Positions 34,141 through 43,751 are shown, numbered from the stretch's first letter. The stretch: 64,000 nt of DNA from Paenibacillus thalictri (GCF_004307995.1 NZ_SIRE01000024.1:1-64000), one strand, 5' to 3'. Numbers and translations are program-made. The notes: generated by a model from the letters alone, not told the origin.

Positions 34141-35031
34141 TCATACATTTCCCATTTGACGTATAAATCCGCCCGCCAATTCCAACTGCCGCTCCGCAAA
34201 CTCCATATCGCCGCGTCCTGCAAGCGCAAAATCCAAGTTACCTAATGTGGACATCAGCGTCCGAGCAATCAAGGCAAAACTAAAAGCATGGCGCTTGGCT
34301 TCATTGCCGACGTTATTCCATACGAAGTTGAATGTCGGCTCCTCCATTCCGCCTAATAAAACAAGATTGCCGACATAGGAAGCGAGATCCCAATAAGCGG
34401 GCATTCGCGACATATCTTCAAAATCGGTCCAAAGCCAGCATGCGGGGCTTGGCAGCAAATTTCTTCTGTGGGCGTCGCCATGGCACGGTACAAGCTGCCG
34501 GGTTTCCGTACGCATCTGCTCATCGATCCGCTCGAACGTTTGCAAAAGCGCTTGTACGCGTCGATCGGATTGCTGCCGCAGTCTCGCTGCCGAAAGGCAC
34601 GTTTGTTCCCAAACGCCAAGTTGGGGAAGCTCTTGAGGGAAATCGGCAATCCCAACGGAGAGAGCCGATACAAGTCCAAGGGCTTCCGGCGACGAAGGTG
34701 ACGGCAAATTCACTGGGGGGACGTAGGTCCAGAACGTTGTCCAGATGCCTCCGATATCGTGTGGTTTTGGTTCTATAAGGTTTGTTGGCAAAAGTACAGG
34801 GACACCTTTGGCATGCAGATGGCTGACGGCCTGAATTTCCCGATCAAGCATCCTATATGCTTCATACGGGTACTCTTGCGAACGAACCACGGCCATTCGC
34901 GCCACCACCGGATGGGGCGCAAGATGAACAATCAGGTTCCCGCCTTGGCTTAGCACGTTAGGAGTTATTCCGGTCAGTCCCATTTTTTCAACAGCAAACA
35001 ACAGATTGGATATTAGTGCATCTATCTCCAT
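34141..35031 (-). CDS. APH-fold phosphotransferase (kinase-like)
   Basis: An intact 296-residue member of the aminoglycoside phosphotransferase/choline kinase superfamily. The catalytic loop is CHGDAHRRNLL (H-G-D-x-x-x-x-N) near residue 187, followed by the metal-binding WTDFEDMSRMPAYWDLA. The ATP-lobe Lys is not obvious: VVARMAVVR is the likely strand. ATG 35031 follows GGTGGTGAAAA. Family members phosphorylate antibiotics, sugars, choline or homoserine. Between a sulfatase and an importer operon, a sugar-kinase role is possible, but resistance or a general metabolic role cannot be excluded. Confidence 0.8.
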   Translation of the reverse strand: MEIDALISNLLFAVEKMGLTGITPNVLSQGGNLIVHLAPHPVVARMAVVRSQEYPYEAYRMLDREIQAVSHLHAKGVPVLLPTNLIEPKPHDIGGIWTTFWTYVPPVNLPSPSSPEALGLVSALSVGIADFPQELPQLGVWEQTCLSAARLRQQSDRRVQALLQTFERIDEQMRTETRQLVPCHGDAHRRNLLPSPACWLWTDFEDMSRMPAYWDLASYVGNLVLLGGMEEPTFNFVWNNVGNEAKRHAFSFALIARTLMSTLGNLDFALAGRGDMEFAERQLELAGGFIRQMGNV

Positions 35032-35421
35032 TTTTCACCACCATAACTAAAGTAATAATTAACTTAAGGGTAACATCAAAACCGCCTTCTCCGTTGGTAC
35101 AAAATGATTACTATTTAAATGGAACCATTATTTCCTCATATAATCTTTCGCGTTCCATCCCGAGCATAAACGGCATAAACCCCAAGGATAAGCCTCTCAC
35201 CCCCGGAATCCACTCTTACCGCTCTGTCTTCAATGATTATTCTCAAGGCCGCAAGTGATTATCTCCCCTAAAATGAACCGTATTATCCTTGTAATTTTTT
35301 TAGATTCTCCCGTAGTTTCCCGTCTGTGATGCTAGTAGAGCGCTGCTGATTATTGAAGGCAACTTGCAGCGCGGATATGCTGTGGCTATCAACTTTCAAC
35401 TTGAAGCAAGGGGGACGAGAA
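35032..35421. other. Intergenic region upstream of importer operon 3
   Basis: This 390-bp gap has no convincing gene. A consensus TATAAT is at 35139-35144 without a good -35 partner. GCGCTGC (35340-35346) and GCAGCGC (35366-35372) form a 7-bp stem about 50-80 bp before the first permease start. No cre or other recognised operator was seen. Confidence 0.4.
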
Positions 35422-36375
35422 ATGGTGGAAATGACTTCTGCGCCGGTAACCACGGCCGTCAGGAGCAATGCCCGCCGAAGGTTAGCACGTCTGATGAAAA
35501 ACAGGTGGCTGTATCTGATGGCAATTCCGGGAATGCTCTACTTTATTATTTTCAGATATGTTCCGATGTGGGGACTGCTGATCGCTTTTCAGGATTATCA
35601 GCCTTCGCTTGGCATGCTGCACAGCAATTGGGTCGGGTTCAAGCATTTCGAGCGGTTTTTCTTCGACGCTTCGTTTGCGATGCTGTTCAAAAACACACTG
35701 ATCCTCGCCGTGTACAATCTGGTGTTTTTTTTCCCGCTGCCGATCGTTCTGGCATTGCTGCTTAATGAAGTCCGCAAAGAAGTGTTCAAGCGGACGATCC
35801 AGACGATCGTATACATTCCCCACTTCGTATCGTGGGTGGTCGTGGTCGGGATCTCGTACATTTTTTTCACCACAGAGGGCGGTATTGTTAACGACATGTT
35901 GGCTTCCGCGGGTTTTCCGAAGATCGAGTTTCTGATTTCGTCGGAATGGTTCCGTACGATGATCGTATCACAGGTGATATGGAAGGAAACCGGCTGGGGT
36001 ACGATTATTTTCCTTGCCGCGTTGGCCGGAGTTGACCCGCAGCTGTATGAGGCCGCGAGAATCGATGGGGCGGGACGCTTCCGCCAGCTGTGGCACATCA
36101 CGCTTCCGGCGATCCGCAGCGTCATCGTGATCTTGTTTATTTTGAGACTAGGCTCCTTCTTGGACACGGGCTTTGAACAAGTGTTTCTGATGCTGAACTC
36201 GATGAACCGCGATGTCGGCGAAGTGTTCGATACCTATGTGTATAACGTCGGTATTCAGCAGGGGCAATTCAGCTACAGTACGGCCGTTGGCTTATTCAAG
36301 TCGCTTATCGGGCTGGTGCTTGTTGTCGGTGCAAACCGGATGGCCAAAAAATTTGGCGAAAGCGGCTTATATTAA
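35422..36375 (+). CDS. ABC sugar importer permease, LplB type (set 3)
   Basis: A 317-residue permease. The opening RWLYLMAIPGMLYFIIFRYVPMWG is nearly identical in pattern to the set 4 and set 5 permeases, with the motifs KHFERFFFDASF and the EAA loop EAARIDGAG. ATG 35422 is chosen because AGGGGGACGAGAA precedes it. It is separated from its partner permease by a 118-bp spacer with two palindromic hairpins. Confidence 0.92.
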   Translation: MVEMTSAPVTTAVRSNARRRLARLMKNRWLYLMAIPGMLYFIIFRYVPMWGLLIAFQDYQPSLGMLHSNWVGFKHFERFFFDASFAMLFKNTLILAVYNLVFFFPLPIVLALLLNEVRKEVFKRTIQTIVYIPHFVSWVVVVGISYIFFTTEGGIVNDMLASAGFPKIEFLISSEWFRTMIVSQVIWKETGWGTIIFLAALAGVDPQLYEAARIDGAGRFRQLWHITLPAIRSVIVILFILRLGSFLDTGFEQVFLMLNSMNRDVGEVFDTYVYNVGIQQGQFSYSTAVGLFKSLIGLVLVVGANRMAKKFGESGLY

Positions 36376-36420
36376 GACGAGCGTGGATGAACGCTTGTAT
36401 GAAGACAATGCTTACGAAGC

Positions 36421-36479
36421 AGCTTTACTTCGTAAAGCTCAGCAACTGCTTACGAAGTGAGCTTTACGAAGTAAAGCTC
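36421..36479. repeat. Two related palindromic hairpins between permease genes
   Basis: AGCTTTACTTCGTAAAGCT (36421-36439) and GAGCTTTACGAAGTAAAGCTC (36459-36479) are each self-complementary and largely complementary to each other. TACGAAG/CTTCGTA around them allows further alternative folds. The second ends 3 bp before the ribosome binding site GGAGGA (36483-36488) of the next gene. They may tune processing, mRNA stability or translation within the operon. Confidence 0.8.
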
Positions 36480-36493
36480 GTAGGAGGAATAAG

Positions 36494-37378
36494 TTGAAGA
36501 TGGTCCATAGAGGAATCGGCAGCCGCATTTTTGACGGCTTGAACTACAGTTTCTTGACCTTGATCGCGCTGGTGACGATCATTCCGTTTATTTACATCGT
36601 AGCGGTGTCGTTTGCCGAACCGGAAGAGGTGCTGCGGCGGGGGTTTATCCTTGTTCCGACGACCTATTCGCTGGAAGGGTACAAATATATTTTCTCTACC
36701 ATCACGATTGTGCACAGCTTGTTTGTGACGATTGGCATTACCTTGGCGGGTACTGTGGTCAATTTGCTGTTTACTTCGCTGCTCGCTTATCCGCTGTCAC
36801 GGCAGGACTTTGACGGTAAAAGAGTATGCATGATGCTTGTTGTGTTTACGATGCTGTTTAACGGTGGCATATTGCCGACTTTTCTGGTCGTCAAGTCGCT
36901 GGGGCTGCTGAACAGTTACTGGTCGCTGCTGCTGCCCAATGCGATCAGCGCGTTTAACTTGATTGTGGTGGTCAGCTTTTTCCGGCAGCTGCCGGAAGGG
37001 CTGGAGGAAGCGGCCAAAATCGACGGCTGCAACGATCTCGGCTTGCTCTTCCGCATCGTGCTGCCGTTATCGGCTCCGGTGCTCGCGACTTTTGCTTTGT
37101 TTTACGCGGTGGGGCATTGGAACACGTTTTTCAGTGCGATCTTGTACATCAACGACGCCAAAATGTGGCCGATTCAGGTGTGGCTGCGGCAAATCGTCAT
37201 TTTGTCCCAAGGCGGGATCGGCGACTCGACGCAGTTTGATCAGAACTTTGTGGCGCCTCCGCCGCAAATTATTAAGATGGCCGTTATCGTCGTATCGACG
37301 GTGCCGATTTTGCTGGTGTATCCTTTCCTGCAAAAGCATTTTGCCAAAGGGGTACTGCTTGGCTCGGTAAAAGGTTGA
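36494..37378 (+). CDS. ABC sugar importer permease, YtcP/LplC type (set 3)
   Basis: The second permease of set 3, 294 residues. Six helices, GGILPTFLVVKSLGLLNSYW, the EAA loop EEAAKIDGCND, and the terminal PFLQKHFAKGVLLGSVKG. The start TTG 36494 lies 5 nt after GGAGGA; the next ATG (36500) is also possible. It is nearly the same in architecture as the set 5 protein at 58140. Confidence 0.92.
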   Translation: MKMVHRGIGSRIFDGLNYSFLTLIALVTIIPFIYIVAVSFAEPEEVLRRGFILVPTTYSLEGYKYIFSTITIVHSLFVTIGITLAGTVVNLLFTSLLAYPLSRQDFDGKRVCMMLVVFTMLFNGGILPTFLVVKSLGLLNSYWSLLLPNAISAFNLIVVVSFFRQLPEGLEEAAKIDGCNDLGLLFRIVLPLSAPVLATFALFYAVGHWNTFFSAILYINDAKMWPIQVWLRQIVILSQGGIGDSTQFDQNFVAPPPQIIKMAVIVVSTVPILLVYPFLQKHFAKGVLLGSVKG

Positions 37379-37448
37379 GACGGTCTCCGGGGGCTTGTAC
37401 GCGGAGAATCGTTCACATACAATGAACATTAGGGGAGGCAATACCGCA

Positions 37449-38987
37449 ATGAACAAACGAAACCAAATGAAAAAAGCAGGCCTGATGACCATGGGCATCG
37501 TCGTAGGCGCATCCGCATTGCTGGCAGGCTGCGGAAACAACGGCGGCGCAGGGCAAACCCCTGCGGCGGCAGGAGCCGGAGGCAATACGGCAGCGGAAAA
37601 CAAAGGGCCGCTGAACTTAAGCATCATGAGTTTGATGTACGCGGAGCCGCCGAAAGCGGACAGCGACGTGCAGAAGAAAATCGAAGCTTACACCAATACG
37701 AAGCTGGACATTGCCTGGGTTCCCACTTCCTCCTACAAGGATAAAGTCAACGTCACAATCGCCTCCGGCGAAATGCCCAAAGCGCTGCTTGTGCAAAACA
37801 ATAAAGATTCCAACATATTAAGTGCTGTCCGCGCCGGCGTGTTCTGGGAGATCGGCCCGTATTTGAACGATTACCCGAACTTGGCCAAGATGAACAAAAG
37901 CGTGTTCGACAACATCAAGGTTGATGGTAAAATATACGGACTGTACCGCGCCCGCGATCTGTCCACGTACGGCATCATTTACCGCAGCGACTGGCTGAAA
38001 AATCTCGGCCTCAGCGAACCGAAAACGGTGGACGATCTGTACAATATGTTTAAAGCGTTTGCGCTGAACGATCCGGATAAAAACGGGAAGCAGGACACGG
38101 TCGGCTTGACGGAAGAAAAAACGATGGACGGCTTTGGCGTCATCGCTTCCTTCATGGGAGCGCCAAACGGCTGGGAAGTAAAAGACGGCAAGCTGAGCCC
38201 GGATTTCTTGGCTCCGGAATATTTTGAAGCGATGAAGTTTTACAAAAAGCTGTACGATGAAAAGCTGATCAAACAGGACTTTCCTGTGCTGAACAACCAG
38301 CAAAAAAGAGACGACATCAACCAAGGCAAGGCAGGCGCGGTCATTTCCAACATGATCGACGCGGCGACGTACCAGGCGACGATTACAAAGACGTTCCCGG
38401 ACGCCGATGTGGACGTCGTGAGCCGTATCAACGGGCCAAAAGGCGAACGCTCTCCGGGCGGTCTCGGCTACAACAGCGTATTTATGTTCCCAAAATCGAG
38501 TGTAAAATCCGAAGCTGAGCTGAAACAAATTTTAGCGTTCTATGACAAGTTATCCGATCAGTCGATGCTTGATTTACTTGGCTGGGGGATTGAAGGCCGG
38601 CATTACAAGATGGAAGACGGCAAGCCGGTATTTATCGATCAGAAGCTGCAGGACACCGAGGTTGGCTCCAACTATTTGCAGCTGCAGGTAGCAAAATATA
38701 CGGCCAAGACGACGGGCAAAGAAACACCGCTGATGGAAAAATACAACAAGATGATCAGAGACAACGAAGCGATTGCCGTGAACAATCCGACGAACCCGCT
38801 TGTTTCCGAAACGCAAACGACTAAAGGCAGCGAATTAAAGCAGCTGATCGACGACGCCCGCACGAAATTTATTTTGGGCAAGATGGACGAAGCGGGCTGG
38901 AAGCAAACGATCGAGCAGTGGAGAAACGCGGGCGGCGATAAAGTGATCGAGGAATTCAGCGCGCAATACGCCAAAAACGGCAAGTAA
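37449..38987 (+). CDS. Solute-binding lipoprotein of ABC importer (set 3)
   Basis: A 512-residue extracellular binding protein. The signal peptide ends in lipobox LLAGC at about residue 25, followed by a Gly/Ala-rich linker. Calcium-loop-like DPDKNGKQD lies near residue 205. ATG 37449 follows GGGGAGG at a 9-nt gap; upstream in-frame ATGs lack this. It is closely related in pattern to the set 5 lipoprotein at 59042 (both have FWEIGPYL and a YGLYRARxLSTYGI-like segment). Confidence 0.92.
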   Translation: MNKRNQMKKAGLMTMGIVVGASALLAGCGNNGGAGQTPAAAGAGGNTAAENKGPLNLSIMSLMYAEPPKADSDVQKKIEAYTNTKLDIAWVPTSSYKDKVNVTIASGEMPKALLVQNNKDSNILSAVRAGVFWEIGPYLNDYPNLAKMNKSVFDNIKVDGKIYGLYRARDLSTYGIIYRSDWLKNLGLSEPKTVDDLYNMFKAFALNDPDKNGKQDTVGLTEEKTMDGFGVIASFMGAPNGWEVKDGKLSPDFLAPEYFEAMKFYKKLYDEKLIKQDFPVLNNQQKRDDINQGKAGAVISNMIDAATYQATITKTFPDADVDVVSRINGPKGERSPGGLGYNSVFMFPKSSVKSEAELKQILAFYDKLSDQSMLDLLGWGIEGRHYKMEDGKPVFIDQKLQDTEVGSNYLQLQVAKYTAKTTGKETPLMEKYNKMIRDNEAIAVNNPTNPLVSETQTTKGSELKQLIDDARTKFILGKMDEAGWKQTIEQWRNAGGDKVIEEFSAQYAKNGK

Positions 38988-38988
38988 T

Positions 38989-39221
38989 ATGGGGACGCCG
39001 GAACAGGAGGCAGCCAACATTTTGCAGCGGATCGCCGAGCGCAAAGAGGAAACGTACGAGCAGCCGCTGTATATCGAAGCCGATACGGGCAGCGCGCTGC
39101 CGTGGTGAGCCACGTCATCTATTTGCAGCCGGGACATAACGCCGATTCATTGAAACCGGAAGCCGTCAGGCGGCTTGTGCTCAACAGCGTACGTTGGGCC
39201 GCGGAAAAAAGCCTTGCATAA
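38989..39221 (+). pseudogene. ThuA-like C-terminal remnant
   Basis: Two short frames overlap at GGTGAGCC. 38989-39108 encodes 39 residues ending EADTGSALPW, and 39105-39221 encodes SHVIYLQPGHNADSL then RRLVLNSVRWAAEKS. Together, after a one-base shift, they resemble the last part of a ThuA-like (trehalose utilisation) domain, where a strand, a P-G-H turn and an L-x-N-x-x-R-W helix are typical. The rest of the domain is absent. The remnant starts right after the importer set 3 lipoprotein stop and ends before a strong terminator, so it was probably the last gene of that operon. Confidence 0.45.
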
Positions 39222-39228
39222 GCATAAT

Positions 39229-39257
39229 AAAAAAAGCTGCCCTGTGCAGCTTTTTTT
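39229..39257 (+). terminator. Strong intrinsic terminator of importer operon 3
   Basis: AAAAAAAGCTGC (39229-39240), a 5-nt loop CCTGT, and GCAGCTTTTTTT (39246-39257) form a 12-bp A/T-flanked stem with a seven-T tail. It could also work on the minus strand, but no minus-strand gene ends here. Confidence 0.93.
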
Positions 39258-39505
39258 CGTTAACATAATGGAGCTTATACGTTTAGAAATAAAGATAGTT
39301 TAGCTCTTTACTTTAAAGCGATGGAGTGCGAATGAAGCTTTTTGCCGATAAGGAAAGTTCCAGATAAGCCGCAAATATGTTTGCACACATCCAGTCGTTT
39401 TCGCGAAGAAGCCCGTCACACCGGCATTTTCCGGCAGTAAAAAAGTGCAATCCATCGCGCGAAAAATGTGCAATGGCAAAATCGGCGCCAACGAAAAATG
39501 TCCAG

Positions 39506-39534
39506 TTGTAGGCAACCGGCAGTTGCATTATAGT
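39506..39534 (+). promoter_or_regulatory. Promoter of the Cache-AraC gene of importer set 4
   Basis: TTGTAG (39506-39511) and TATAGT (39529-39534) are 17 bp apart. The spacer contains GCAAC and GTTGC as a small inverted repeat. It is 34 bp upstream of the ATG. The rest of the 347-bp gap (39222-39568) holds only the terminator of the previous operon. Confidence 0.6.
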
Positions 39535-39568
39535 TGCCGTAAGCAGCTGGAAGAAAGGGTTACGGTAC

Positions 39569-41914
39569 ATGAAAAAAAACGCTAGACCGCAAAAAAACGT
39601 CAGCTTCTTCCACAAAAGCTTAATCATCACCCTGCTCATTTCCAGCATTCCACTGGCGCTGCTGACTGTGCTCACCTATTACATCGGAGTTCGCGAAATT
39701 GAAAGGGAGGTCGGCCGGACGCAGAAGCTTCAATTCGAGCAAGTATCGGAAAGGATGGACGCGCAGCTGGTACATCTCAAATTTACGGTTAATCAGTGGG
39801 CGTACAATCCGGTGTTTAAGGAACTGAAATCGCACAAGCTTACGCAGGATGTGCGGTTTACGCTGGATTTGTATAACCAACTGATCGTGATGAAAAGCTC
39901 GAATCCGCTCATTAACCAAGTTTCCTTATTTCTCAATCAGGAGGGGAACCTGCTGATTGACGGAGAAAACGGCACCCGCACGATCCGTGACCGAAGCGAG
40001 CTGGAGCCGTACGCTTCCTTGCTTCAGAAGCCGTCGTTTATATTTTGGAACGACGCTTTGCCGCATAGCCGCAGTGAAAAAAAGGCGCTTTCCGTATCGC
40101 TGATTCAAAAGGTGCCGATTGAAGCGGCAGAACCAGCTGCCGGGGTGCTTATCGTCGATTTGAACCAGGACGAGCTGAAGGGTTTGCTGCAGCAGCTCAA
40201 TCCGGAGGGACAAGGGACCGGTTTTCTGCTGAATGGAAACGGGACTTATTTGGTGAATGGCAGCCGGCAAACGATGAAGAGCGGCGTCGGCGTATCGGCG
40301 TTGGATGAGCTGATCCGGGGTGAGGTGGTCAAGAACGGCAACGAGAGCGGTTCGTTTTTTTATTCGGCGGAGCGGGAGACGTATGTGGTTTCTTACGGCA
40401 AGCTGAAAAATACCGGATGGATGTACGTGTCGGCAACTCCTTTATCCCATCTGACCAAACCGGTTGAGATGATTTCCAGACTGCCGCTGGCGGCAAGCGC
40501 GCTCGGGCTGCTTGTATCGGTTCTTTTATCCTGGTTTGCCTCCAAACAGCTGTATCGGCCGCTTCAGCATTTGATGCGTGTATTCGGCTCGGGGGCGGAC
40601 GCAAGGAACTTGAAGGAAAACGCCCGGAGCGAAGTGGATTACATTGAGAACAGGTGGAATTATTTGAACCGCGAACGAACCGATCTGCAATTTAGAATGG
40701 AGCGGGCGGAGCCGGCGCTGCGGGAGGGCTTTCTGCTGCAACTGGTTCAAGGCCACTTGAATTCGCTTCCGGAATACCGGATCCGCGAAGAGCTGGAGCA
40801 ATTCCATATCGAAAGCGGCAACCGGCAATATGCGATGCTGGTCGTGCAGCTGCATGGGTTTAGTCATTCGTATCATAACTTTTCTCAAGGGGATGAACAG
40901 TTAATTACATTTGCCGCCGCAAATATCGCCGGTGAATTGGCCGGACAGCTGTCCAGGCAAGTTCAAGTCATCAACTTTCAGGATTTGACGATCGGCGTAT
41001 TGTTTTTCTCACCGACGGAGATGACCAAAGAGCAGGTAAAATCGGAATTGTTCGAATTCGCCCGGATGCTGATCGAACCGCTGCAAGATTATTTGAAGCT
41101 GCAGGTGGTCATCGGCATCAGCCGGATTGCCGCATCGCTGAAGCATATTCCGGTTATTTTGGAGGATACGCGCCAGGCGGTCAGATATCGGGACATCGAG
41201 ATGGAGCACGCCATCATGGATTCGGAGGACATCGTGATGAGAGGCGAGCATTCCCCGCATTATCCGTTTATCGAAGAAAAAATGCTTGTGCAATCCATGC
41301 AGATGGGGCTGCGGGAGCAGTCGATGCGGCATGCCGAAGAGTTTCTGGCAGCGCTGCAGGCGAAATCGAGCAAGGAGTTTTTCATCCAGCAGGGTATGCT
41401 GCAATTGCTTGGCAACGTTCAGTTTGCAATGCTGCAAATCGGCTGCAGTCCGCAAATTACGTACAGGGATGCCAATATGTTCGAGCAACTGCTGCAAATC
41501 CGCGAGCCGGCCGCTATGCTGGAGTGGTTTAAGTACAAGCTGATCGATCCGTTTATTGCCGAGATGCAGTCGATCAAAGATTTGCAGACCAAGCAAATCG
41601 TCGACAAGGTGATCGCTTTGCTGCAGGAAAACTATATGACCGACATTTCGCTGGAGGCGTGTGCCGAGCGGTTCGGCACGTATCCTCAGAAATTAAGCGC
41701 GAGCTTCCGGCAGACGGCAGGGGTTAATTTTATCGATTATTTGACGAATTTGCGGCTGGAGAAATCGAAGGAGCTGCTGCTCAGCACCGATATGAAAATC
41801 AACGATATTGCCGAGCAGGTAGGTTATCAGCCGACCTATTACAATCGGATCTTTAAGAAACGCGAAGAGATGACGCCGGGCCAGTACCGCGAGAAATATG
41901 CCGACAGAAATTGA
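39569..41914 (+). CDS. Membrane Cache-AraC one-component regulator
   Basis: A 781-residue regulator. N-terminal helix at about 15-38 (IITLLISSIPLALLTVLTYY), extracellular Cache-like domain about 40-300 with FLLNGNGTYLVNGS and SYGKLKNTGWMYVSATPL, and a second helix around 310-330. The C-terminal AraC HTHs are LEACAERFGTYPQKLSASF and IAEQVGYQPTYYNRIFKK, ending EEMTPGQYREKY. The importer set 4 permease starts 20 bp after its stop, so regulator and importer are probably one transcript, giving direct autoregulated control by an extracellular ligand. Confidence 0.92.
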   Translation: MKKNARPQKNVSFFHKSLIITLLISSIPLALLTVLTYYIGVREIEREVGRTQKLQFEQVSERMDAQLVHLKFTVNQWAYNPVFKELKSHKLTQDVRFTLDLYNQLIVMKSSNPLINQVSLFLNQEGNLLIDGENGTRTIRDRSELEPYASLLQKPSFIFWNDALPHSRSEKKALSVSLIQKVPIEAAEPAAGVLIVDLNQDELKGLLQQLNPEGQGTGFLLNGNGTYLVNGSRQTMKSGVGVSALDELIRGEVVKNGNESGSFFYSAERETYVVSYGKLKNTGWMYVSATPLSHLTKPVEMISRLPLAASALGLLVSVLLSWFASKQLYRPLQHLMRVFGSGADARNLKENARSEVDYIENRWNYLNRERTDLQFRMERAEPALREGFLLQLVQGHLNSLPEYRIREELEQFHIESGNRQYAMLVVQLHGFSHSYHNFSQGDEQLITFAAANIAGELAGQLSRQVQVINFQDLTIGVLFFSPTEMTKEQVKSELFEFARMLIEPLQDYLKLQVVIGISRIAASLKHIPVILEDTRQAVRYRDIEMEHAIMDSEDIVMRGEHSPHYPFIEEKMLVQSMQMGLREQSMRHAEEFLAALQAKSSKEFFIQQGMLQLLGNVQFAMLQIGCSPQITYRDANMFEQLLQIREPAAMLEWFKYKLIDPFIAEMQSIKDLQTKQIVDKVIALLQENYMTDISLEACAERFGTYPQKLSASFRQTAGVNFIDYLTNLRLEKSKELLLSTDMKINDIAEQVGYQPTYYNRIFKKREEMTPGQYREKYADRN

Positions 41915-41934
41915 GTTTGGGAAGGAGCGCCCGC

Positions 41935-42837
41935 ATGAAGCTTTTATCCGGAATAAGAAAAGATTTGTTTCTTTATTTGCTGATATTTCCGGGAACGCTG
42001 TATTTTATCATTTTTAAATATGTGCCGATGTGGGGGATCGTTATTTCGTTTCAGGAGTATTCCCCTTACATAGGCGTGTGGAAAAGCCCGTGGGTTGGCT
42101 TCGAGCATTTTATCCATCTGTTCGGCAATCCCGACTTTATGCTGCTGTTCCGAAATACGATGGTAATCAGCGCGATGAGCATTGTGTTTTATTTTCCGAT
42201 GCCGATATTAATTGCTTTGATGCTTAATGAACTGCGGTCCGCTTTATATAAGCGGGTGATCCAGTCGGTCGTGTATTTGCCGCATTTTTTATCCTGGGTC
42301 ATCATATCCGGCATTACGTTCCTGATGTTGTCCCAGAGCGGGGGCATTATGAATAAAATACTTCCACTACTTGGCTTGAAGCCGTTTAATTTCTTGACCA
42401 ATCCCGATGCCTTCTGGTGGCTGCTGACCACGCAAAGCATCTGGAAGGAGACCGGCTGGGGCACGATTATTTATTTGGCGGCGATGGCGGGTGTTGACCC
42501 GCAGCTGTATGAAGCGGCCAAAATGGACGGCGCCGGACGGTTTCGGCAAATCTGGCACGTGACCTTGCCGGGTATCCGCCATATTATCGTGACGTTGTTT
42601 ATTTTAAGATTGGGTCACATCATGGACGTCGGATTCGAACAAGTGTTCCTAATGATGAACAGCGCGGTGTCTGAAGTAGCCGATGTGTTCGAAACTTACG
42701 TCTACCGCAACGGGATCCAGCAGGGGCAATTCAGCTACAGCACGGCTGTCGGCCTGTTTAAATCGGTGATCGGACTGGCGCTTGTCATTATCGCCAACAA
42801 GCTGGCCAAACGGTACGGCGAGGAGGGGTTGATCTGA
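41935..42837 (+). CDS. ABC sugar importer permease, LplB type (set 4)
   Basis: A 300-residue permease with six helices: LFLYLLIFPGTLYFIIFKYV first, then EEYSPY-like EYSPYIGVWKSPWVGF, and the EAA loop EAAKMDGAG. ATG 41935 follows GAAGGAGCGCCCGC; TTG 41911 overlaps the previous stop region and lacks a ribosome binding site. Its stop overlaps the next start by one base (TGATG), indicating translational coupling. Confidence 0.93.
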   Translation: MKLLSGIRKDLFLYLLIFPGTLYFIIFKYVPMWGIVISFQEYSPYIGVWKSPWVGFEHFIHLFGNPDFMLLFRNTMVISAMSIVFYFPMPILIALMLNELRSALYKRVIQSVVYLPHFLSWVIISGITFLMLSQSGGIMNKILPLLGLKPFNFLTNPDAFWWLLTTQSIWKETGWGTIIYLAAMAGVDPQLYEAAKMDGAGRFRQIWHVTLPGIRHIIVTLFILRLGHIMDVGFEQVFLMMNSAVSEVADVFETYVYRNGIQQGQFSYSTAVGLFKSVIGLALVIIANKLAKRYGEEGLI

Positions 42838-43709
42838 TGAAAGAAAGCCGGTTGTTTGGCGCCGTAAACGGAGTTCTGCTCGGGATTGTTGGTATTTTGA
42901 CGTTGTTTCCGCTGTATTACGTGTTTGTCGTGTCGTTTACCGATCCCGCGGAATATATCAGCAAACAAGGTTTCGTGTTGTTTCCTGAAAAATGGTCGCT
43001 GCTTTCTTACAAGTACATCTTGTCGACTTCGGCGTATTTGAACGCCACGGGAGTCAGTGTGTATTTGGCCGTTGTGGGCACGGCGCTGAGTTTGATAGTG
43101 ACGGCTTCACTTGCTTACGGTTTATCCCGCAAAAGGCTGAAAATCCGACGGCCGCTGATGCTGATGATTTTGTTTACGATCTTGTTCAGCCCGGGCATCA
43201 TCCCGCATTACATATTGGTCAGAGATTTGGGACTCATCAACAGCTTATGGTCGCTCATCATTCCTGCGCTCAGCAGCGGCTGGTATGTGTTTTTGATGAA
43301 AAGCTTTTTCGACAGTATCCCGCCAAGCTTGGAAGAGGCGGCTATGATGGATGGTTACAACGACGTCGGCATCTTCTTCCGCATCATCCTTCCGCTTTCT
43401 TTGCCGGCGATGGCGGCGTTTGGATTGTTTTATGCGGTAGGATATTGGAACACGTATTTTACGGCGGTGCTGTACATCAACGATTCCACAAAGTGGCCGC
43501 TGCAAATATTGCTGCAAAATATACTGATCGACTCTTCGACTTCGTCGCAAGGCTCCGGGGCCGCGGAAATCATGAACGAGCAGCAGCTTCCGGCGCAGAC
43601 GCTGAAGATGGCGGCGGTCGTTGTCGCTACCGTGCCGATCTTGCTCGTGTATCCGTTGTTGCAGAAGCATTTTGCCAAAGGGGTTATGCTGGGGTCGATT
43701 AAGGAATAG
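42837..43709 (+). CDS. ABC sugar importer permease, YtcP/LplC type (set 4)
   Basis: The second permease, 290 residues. Six helices, PGIIPHYILVRDLGLINSLW, the EAA loop EEAAMMDGYND, and the terminal PLLQKHFAKGVMLGSIKE. ATG 42837 shares its A with the stop of the first permease; GAGGAGGGG lies just upstream. The lipoprotein gene follows after 42 bp. Confidence 0.93.
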   Translation: MKESRLFGAVNGVLLGIVGILTLFPLYYVFVVSFTDPAEYISKQGFVLFPEKWSLLSYKYILSTSAYLNATGVSVYLAVVGTALSLIVTASLAYGLSRKRLKIRRPLMLMILFTILFSPGIIPHYILVRDLGLINSLWSLIIPALSSGWYVFLMKSFFDSIPPSLEEAAMMDGYNDVGIFFRIILPLSLPAMAAFGLFYAVGYWNTYFTAVLYINDSTKWPLQILLQNILIDSSTSSQGSGAAEIMNEQQLPAQTLKMAAVVVATVPILLVYPLLQKHFAKGVMLGSIKE

Positions 43710-43751
43710 GCAGGAAAAATAACTCATTCAGTAAAGGGGAGCATTCCAACT

